Assembly: GCA_028709505.1 (NCBI GenBank)
Contig: JAQVWW010000022.1
Span: forward strand, 1-9,552
Direction of reading: 5' to 3'
Length of the DNA stretch: 9,552 nt
From: Eubacteriales bacterium
GTDB lineage: Bacteria; Bacillota; Clostridia; Christensenellales; UMGS416
Shown: positions 6,043 through 9,552 of the stretch, piece after piece
Numbering within the stretch: position 1 is the first letter of the stretch
Layout of the letters: each line of letters begins with the position of its first letter
Program-made: the position numbers and the translations under genes
The notes under the pieces: generated by a model
The model's database searches: none
The model's input: the letters and a program-made list of their open reading frames with translations, nothing else
What the model was told of the DNA's origin: nothing

Positions 6043-6068
6043 GCCCGGCGTTGGCCGGCCGGGCTTTT
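6043..6068 (+). terminator. Candidate rho-independent terminator downstream of the GNAT gene
   Basis: GCCCGGC (6043-6049) pairs with GCCGGGC (6058-6064) around an 8-nt loop and is followed by TTTT (6065-6068). The T-run is short, but the orientation fits termination of transcription from the GNAT gene before the opposing gene ending at 6152. Confidence 0.5.
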
Positions 6069-6113
6069 CAGCAACAAGCGAACCTGCCCGGGCAAAGCGC
6101 CGGCATACGGCCC

Positions 6114-6153
6114 AAAAAGCCGAATACGTTGCTATTAGGCGCGTTTTCCGGCT
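6114..6153 (-). terminator. Weak candidate terminator of the isomerase-like gene
   Basis: On the minus strand AGCCG (6153-6149), which overlaps the TAG stop, pairs with CGGCT (6122-6118), with two further A-T pairs after a bulge, and runs into TTTTT (6118-6114). The stem is short and the loop is about 21 nt, so the call is tentative. Confidence 0.25.
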
Positions 6154-6982
6154 ACCGATGCACGCGCAGCAGCGCGCGGGCGAAGTCCAGGCTTAGCTTT
6201 AGGTCGGCGTAGCTATCCCGGTGGTAGGCCAGGTCGTGGTCCAACACCATCCAGCCGGGGTTGCAGGCCAGGCAGTCGTCCAGCAGCGCCGGATAGTTCA
6301 TGACGCCGTAGCCGGTGGGCCGGAAGGCGAAGCTGCCCCGCTCCGCGCTGCCCACCTGGGGCAGATAGTCGTGCACGTTGCCCAGCAGCGCCGGATCGGT
6401 GGCATAATAATCTTTCAAATGCAGCACCGGGCAGCGGTGACGATATTTGCGCAGATAGTGCCGCGCATCGCCGCCGCCGATGGAAATCCAGCCCAGGTCC
6501 GGCTCAAACTTGAGCACGTCGGCCGGGATGCCGTCCAGTATGGCGTCCAGCTGGTGGACATCGCCCACGCGGGATAAAAGCTCATTGTCGTGGTTGTGGT
6601 ACAGCAGCGTCATGCCGGCGCGGGCCGCCGCCTTGGATACCACGGCGTACCGGCGGCGGGTCTCGTCCCAGCCGGCGGTACCGGGCAGCGCGTCGTCGGG
6701 AATGCCGGCCACCGACAGATACCGGCAGCCCAGCATGCGCCGCGGCTCCAGCGTGCCGTCGATGTCGGCGTAGCATTCGCCTAGCGACACATGGTCGCCC
6801 AGCGCCATCAGACCCAGTTCATCCAGCACCCGGCGGATTTCGTGGGGGTCGCGGCCGAAAAGGCCCAGGAACTCGACGCCATCGAAGCCTATCTCCTTGA
6901 GACGGCGCAGTACGGCGAACAGATCGCGCTGGCATTCGTCGCGTAGGATAAAAAGCGGTGACGCAAAAGCGATAGGGGGCAT
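6152..6982 (-). CDS. Sugar phosphate isomerase/epimerase-like TIM barrel protein
   Basis: The 276-aa product starts at the ATG at 6982, with AAAGGAG 8 nt upstream. It belongs to the xylose isomerase-like TIM barrel family (AP_endonuc_2 fold): IGFDGVEFLG (31-40) early in the barrel, the hallmark YHNHDNEL (128-135), a metal-site strand KFEPDLGW (158-165), LHLKDY (187-192) and a C-terminal MVLDHD (245-250). Family members bind a divalent metal through Glu/Asp/His/Glu; here the last position appears to be Asp248 in place of the common Glu of VEQD. Such proteins isomerise or epimerise sugars, inositols or their phosphates, often as inosose or hydroxypyruvate isomerase relatives, in the cytoplasm. 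No sugar transporter or kinase lies beside it, so the substrate is open. The gene stands alone, divergent from the ABC operon. Confidence 0.88.
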   Translation of the reverse strand: MPPIAFASPLFILRDECQRDLFAVLRRLKEIGFDGVEFLGLFGRDPHEIRRVLDELGLMALGDHVSLGECYADIDGTLEPRRMLGCRYLSVAGIPDDALPGTAGWDETRRRYAVVSKAAARAGMTLLYHNHDNELLSRVGDVHQLDAILDGIPADVLKFEPDLGWISIGGGDARHYLRKYRHRCPVLHLKDYYATDPALLGNVHDYLPQVGSAERGSFAFRPTGYGVMNYPALLDDCLACNPGWMVLDHDLAYHRDSYADLKLSLDFARALLRVHR

Positions 6983-7008
6983 GGGCTACACTCCTTTGCA
7001 ACTGGCAT

Positions 7009-7023
7009 TGTATTCAGTATACA
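7009..7023 (-). promoter_or_regulatory. -10-like TATACT overlapped by an inverted repeat upstream of the isomerase-like gene
   Basis: On the minus strand TATACT (7021-7016) lies about 35 nt before the ATG and is a likely -10; no good -35 is seen. On the plus strand TGTAT (7009-7013) and ATACA (7019-7023) form a 5-bp dyad with a 5-nt centre that covers this -10. A repressor binding here would block transcription. The site is short and could be chance. Confidence 0.35.
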
Positions 7024-7168
7024 TCATTTAGCCCGGCATGGCCCGGCGACGGCCGCTAAAATAACAGAAAAAGGTAAATAATTTTGGCGCGGTACGGAAC
7101 AATTTTCCTTTTGGCCGCGTCTAAACCCAGGATAGATTGCCCGGCGGCGCGCCGGGGAAGGAGGAGGT

Positions 7169-7891
7169 ATGCAGACCATCATATCGGCCCAGGGCTTGAC
7201 CAAGATTTACCGCGTGGCCAACAACGCCGTGCCGGCGCTGGTGGACGTGGACCTAAACGTAGCCCGGGGCGAATTTTGCTGCATCGTGGGCACGTCAGGC
7301 TCGGGCAAGTCCACGCTTTTGTACCTGCTGGCCGGCATCGAACAGCCCAGCCGGGGCAGCATCACCATTTTAGGGGAGCGCATCGACCGGATGAACCAAA
7401 GCCAGCTGGTGCGGTTCCGCCGCGACAACGTGGGGTTCGTGTTTCAGGCGTTTAACCTGATGCCCACGATGAGCGCCCAACAGAACGTGGCGCTGCCGCT
7501 GAGCCTAAAAGGCATAGGGGGCTTTGAGCGAAACTTAAAGGCCAGGCGGATGCTCAAGACGGTGGGCCTGGAGCAGCACTTAAAACACCGGCCGGCCCAG
7601 CTTTCCGGCGGCCAGCAGCAGCGGGTGTCCATCGCCCGGGCGCTGATCACCAGCCCCGACATTATATTTGCCGACGAACCCACCGGCAACCTGGACACGC
7701 AGACCGGAGAAGATATCGTAAAGCTGCTGGCCGACGAAGTTCGCCGCCACGGCAAGACGCTGGTCATGGTGACGCACGACATTGAAAAAGCAAAATATGC
7801 CGACCAGATCATCCACATCCGGGACGGACGGGTGGGCACAGTGGAAATGAACCAACACCGGGAGGAAGAATATCATGAACAGACTGTTTAA
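7169..7891 (+). CDS. ABC transporter ATP-binding protein, MacB/LolD type
   Basis: The 240-aa ATPase starts at an ATG with AAGGAGG 4 nt upstream. All motifs are intact: Walker A GTSGSGKST (41-49), Q-loop Gln93 in FVFQAFNLMP, signature LSGGQQQR (145-152), Walker B IIFADEPTGNLD (165-176) and switch His203 in VTHD. FVFQAFNLMPTMSAQQNVALP is typical of the LolD/MacB/FtsE group (COG1136), which powers FtsX-like permeases in extruding or mechanically pulling substrates rather than in nutrient import. It is the first gene of an operon: its last 17 nt overlap the next gene, and a MacB-like permease follows. Substrate is not evident. The charged tail after residue 225 is poorly conserved in the family and encodes the ribosome binding site of the next gene. 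Confidence 0.95.
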   Translation: MQTIISAQGLTKIYRVANNAVPALVDVDLNVARGEFCCIVGTSGSGKSTLLYLLAGIEQPSRGSITILGERIDRMNQSQLVRFRRDNVGFVFQAFNLMPTMSAQQNVALPLSLKGIGGFERNLKARRMLKTVGLEQHLKHRPAQLSGGQQQRVSIARALITSPDIIFADEPTGNLDTQTGEDIVKLLADEVRRHGKTLVMVTHDIEKAKYADQIIHIRDGRVGTVEMNQHREEEYHEQTV

Positions 7892-9410
7892 CCGCATCCT
7901 GGCCGCGGCGCTGTGCCTGGCGCTGCTCGTTACGGCGCCGGTTTTGGCCGAGCCGGTGGCGTCCGCCGCCAGCGGGCCGCTGGCGCTGGACATCAACGCC
8001 CAGGTGGGCCCCAACGCCACCGATATTTACGCCAACGACTACGTGCCGGTTACCCGCGTAGAGGGCGGCAAAATATGGGTGGACATTAAGCTGCCCTTTG
8101 TCAAAAATGCCGGCGTGACCAGCGCCATTACGGTGCGGCCCGATACGTCCGACTATGCCACATCGCCGCTTTTGGCCGGCAACGTGGCCCGCGTTATCGC
8201 CAACGCCGCCCCCGCCTGGATGGCGGAATTTACGCTGGAAGTCAAGGCGTCGGCCGTCAACGGGCGCCACCCCGTGTCGTTCGTGGCTGAGTATCTGTAC
8301 AACGACGGTACCGAAACCACGTTAACCGCGCAGACCTATACGCTGTTTATCCAGGTGAAGGACGGCAGCCCCGAACCCACCGCCACGCCCGAGGCCACGG
8401 CGCCGCCGGTTACGCCCACCACGCCGCAGTCGCAGCCGCGGGTGATCTTAAGCAACTACAGCGTGGATGTTGAAAAGGTGTACGCCGGGGAGCAGTTCAC
8501 GCTGTCGATGGAGCTGACCAACACCAGCGCCAAGCGCAACGTGCAGAACATCAAGCTGACGGTTGCGTCGGCCGACGGCACGATACTGCCGGTGGGCGGC
8601 AGCAACGTAGCCTACTTTAGCGGCATCGGCAAAGGAAAGACGGTAACCGCGTCCTTCGTATTCCGGGCGCTGCCCGACGCGCCGGCCAAGCCGCAGACGC
8701 TGTCGGTCAGCATCGCTTACGAGGACAGCAGCGCCACGGCGTTGAGCGAAGAGGCCACCATCTCTATCCCCATCTACCAGCAGATTCGCGTAAAGCTGGA
8801 CGAGCCGCAGGTGTATGCGGCCATGGCCGGCGAGCCGGTGATGGTCACCGTGCCCGTATACAACATGGGCAAAAGCACGCTGTATAACGTGATCGCCACG
8901 GTGGAGGGCGAAGGGCTGCGCGCCGAGCAGAGCTACTATGCCGGCAATATGGAGTCCGGCTCCACCAAGACCATTGAACTGAACGTGCTGGTGGACGAGG
9001 CGCTGCTGGGCAGCGCGACGCCCGAAGGCGGCGACACCGGTGAACCCGGCATTATGCCAATTGAGCGCGATAAGCTGGCCGCAGCCGCCGGCGTGGCTGT
9101 GGACGGCAAATACATGGGCGGCGATACGCTGGAGTTCCCCGGTGAAATCGTGCTGAGCTTTGAGGACGACAACGGCGACACCTACACCGAGCGCCGCGAG
9201 TTTACCGCCAGCGTCATGCAGCAGATGGAGACGCCTTATCCCGAAGACCCCGGCGTCATAGAGGAGCCTCCGGCCCAGCCCGGCACCAAGATATGGGCGT
9301 GGGTGGTAGGCGGCGTCGTGGCGGTAGCCGGTGTGGCCGGCGGTATTGTGCTCGGGGTACATCGCGCGCGCCAGCGCAAGAGGTTGCTCGAAGATGATGA
9401 AGCTATCTGA
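7875..9410 (+). CDS. Secreted, membrane-anchored beta-sandwich protein of an ABC exporter operon
   Basis: The ATG at 7875 has GGAGGA 8 nt upstream, inside the end of the ATPase gene. The 511-aa protein has a signal peptide (residues 1-25: basic RLFNR, a hydrophobic core, then VLA-E as likely cleavage site), an N-terminal beta-rich domain (about 35-162), a Pro/Thr/Glu linker (166-188), two further beta-sandwich domains (about 189-300 and 303-446) resembling the COG1361/CARDB-like Ig-type folds, an acidic/proline-rich stalk (450-470) and one C-terminal transmembrane helix (about 474-495) ending in a basic RARQRKR stop-transfer. It is therefore expected on the outer face of the membrane, anchored at its C-terminus. 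Flanked by a MacB-type ATPase and permease, it probably acts as the extracellular partner of that transporter, where other systems have a HlyD-like subunit. No catalytic motif is seen. Topology is firm; role is inferred. Confidence 0.85.
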   Translation: MNRLFNRILAAALCLALLVTAPVLAEPVASAASGPLALDINAQVGPNATDIYANDYVPVTRVEGGKIWVDIKLPFVKNAGVTSAITVRPDTSDYATSPLLAGNVARVIANAAPAWMAEFTLEVKASAVNGRHPVSFVAEYLYNDGTETTLTAQTYTLFIQVKDGSPEPTATPEATAPPVTPTTPQSQPRVILSNYSVDVEKVYAGEQFTLSMELTNTSAKRNVQNIKLTVASADGTILPVGGSNVAYFSGIGKGKTVTASFVFRALPDAPAKPQTLSVSIAYEDSSATALSEEATISIPIYQQIRVKLDEPQVYAAMAGEPVMVTVPVYNMGKSTLYNVIATVEGEGLRAEQSYYAGNMESGSTKTIELNVLVDEALLGSATPEGGDTGEPGIMPIERDKLAAAAGVAVDGKYMGGDTLEFPGEIVLSFEDDNGDTYTERREFTASVMQQMETPYPEDPGVIEEPPAQPGTKIWAWVVGGVVAVAGVAGGIVLGVHRARQRKRLLEDDEAI

Positions 9411-9552
9411 TTTATTGCTGACGGCGCTGGGTAACCTGTGGCAGCGCAAGGCCCGCACGCTGTTGACGGTACTGGGCGTGGTCATCGGCACGATGGCCAT
9501 CGTCATGATGGTGGCGCTGGGCGAGGGAAGCCAGCGGATGTTTATGGAGCAG
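9394..9552 (+). CDS. ABC transporter permease, MacB/FtsX type (N-terminal 53 codons)
   Basis: An open frame runs from ATG 9394 (a second ATG follows at 9397) to the right edge. The start overlaps the preceding gene by 17 nt; AAGAGG at 9378-9383 gives 10-nt spacing to the first ATG, which makes it the better choice. The N-terminus has the signature of MacB-like permeases: an amphipathic ALGNLWQRKARTLLTVLG (11-28) leading into the first transmembrane helix (about 22-42, GVVIGTMAIVMMVALG) and then EGSQ at the start of the periplasmic-side domain. The rest lies outside the window. With the ATPase and the secreted protein it forms a three-gene exporter operon. Confidence 0.88.
   Translation, partial: MMKLSDLLLTALGNLWQRKARTLLTVLGVVIGTMAIVMMVALGEGSQRMFMEQ

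Noticed and set aside
8448..9506. 352-codon open frame on the minus strand opposite the secreted protein gene
   Set aside because: It is antisense to a gene with signal peptide, domains and anchor, and has no domain or ribosome binding site of its own.
1..9552. CRISPR array, insertion sequence, tRNA, rRNA, phage or toxin-antitoxin genes
   Set aside because: No regularly spaced repeats, transposase or integrase motifs, or tRNA-like cloverleaf were seen on either strand by eye.

Overview
The window is GC-rich bacterial DNA with strong AGGAGG-type ribosome binding sites, no rRNA, tRNA, CRISPR array or insertion sequence, and no sign of a phage or plasmid backbone. The gene families fit a GC-rich member of the Clostridia (Bacillota): an XRE regulator with a helical-repeat tail, an aldo/keto reductase carrying two ferredoxin-type 4Fe-4S clusters (suggesting an anaerobe), a GT4 glycosyltransferase fused to a PlsC acyltransferase, and an ABC exporter operon containing a secreted, membrane-anchored beta-sandwich protein. 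The taxonomic placement is inferred from these families and from the strong ribosome binding sites; it was not tested by a search.

Layout, left to right. (1) 1-566, minus: the N-terminal 188 residues of a beta-lactamase-like serine hydrolase that runs off the left edge. (2) 567-937: a divergent intergenic region rich in palindromes. (3) 938-1603, plus: an XRE-family regulator gene interrupted by an in-frame TAA at 1340-1342, so only the DNA-binding domain and the start of the helical region (134 aa) would be made. (4) 1841-2986, plus: a 4Fe-4S aldo/keto reductase homologue behind an extended -10 promoter, followed at a distance by a rho-independent terminator (3262-3300). (5) 3370-5235, minus: a 621-aa glycosyltransferase-acyltransferase fusion. 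(6) 5432-5881, plus: a GNAT acetyltransferase, divergent from the fusion gene across an AT-rich promoter region. (7) 6152-6982, minus: a sugar-phosphate isomerase/epimerase-like TIM barrel. (8) 7169 to the right edge, plus: a tightly overlapping operon of a MacB/LolD-type ABC ATPase, a secreted and membrane-anchored beta-sandwich protein, and the start of a MacB/FtsX-type permease.

Most genes are single transcription units on alternating strands, so only the last three can be tied together by context. There the two gene junctions overlap by 17 nt each, and the secreted protein occupies the place that a HlyD/MacB-type membrane-fusion subunit holds in related exporters. The fusion protein at 3370-5235 suggests a one-polypeptide route to an acylated glycolipid of the cell envelope. 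The most notable irregularities are the nonsense codon in the regulator, the apparent loss of most of the catalytic tetrad in the aldo/keto reductase, and the domain fusion.
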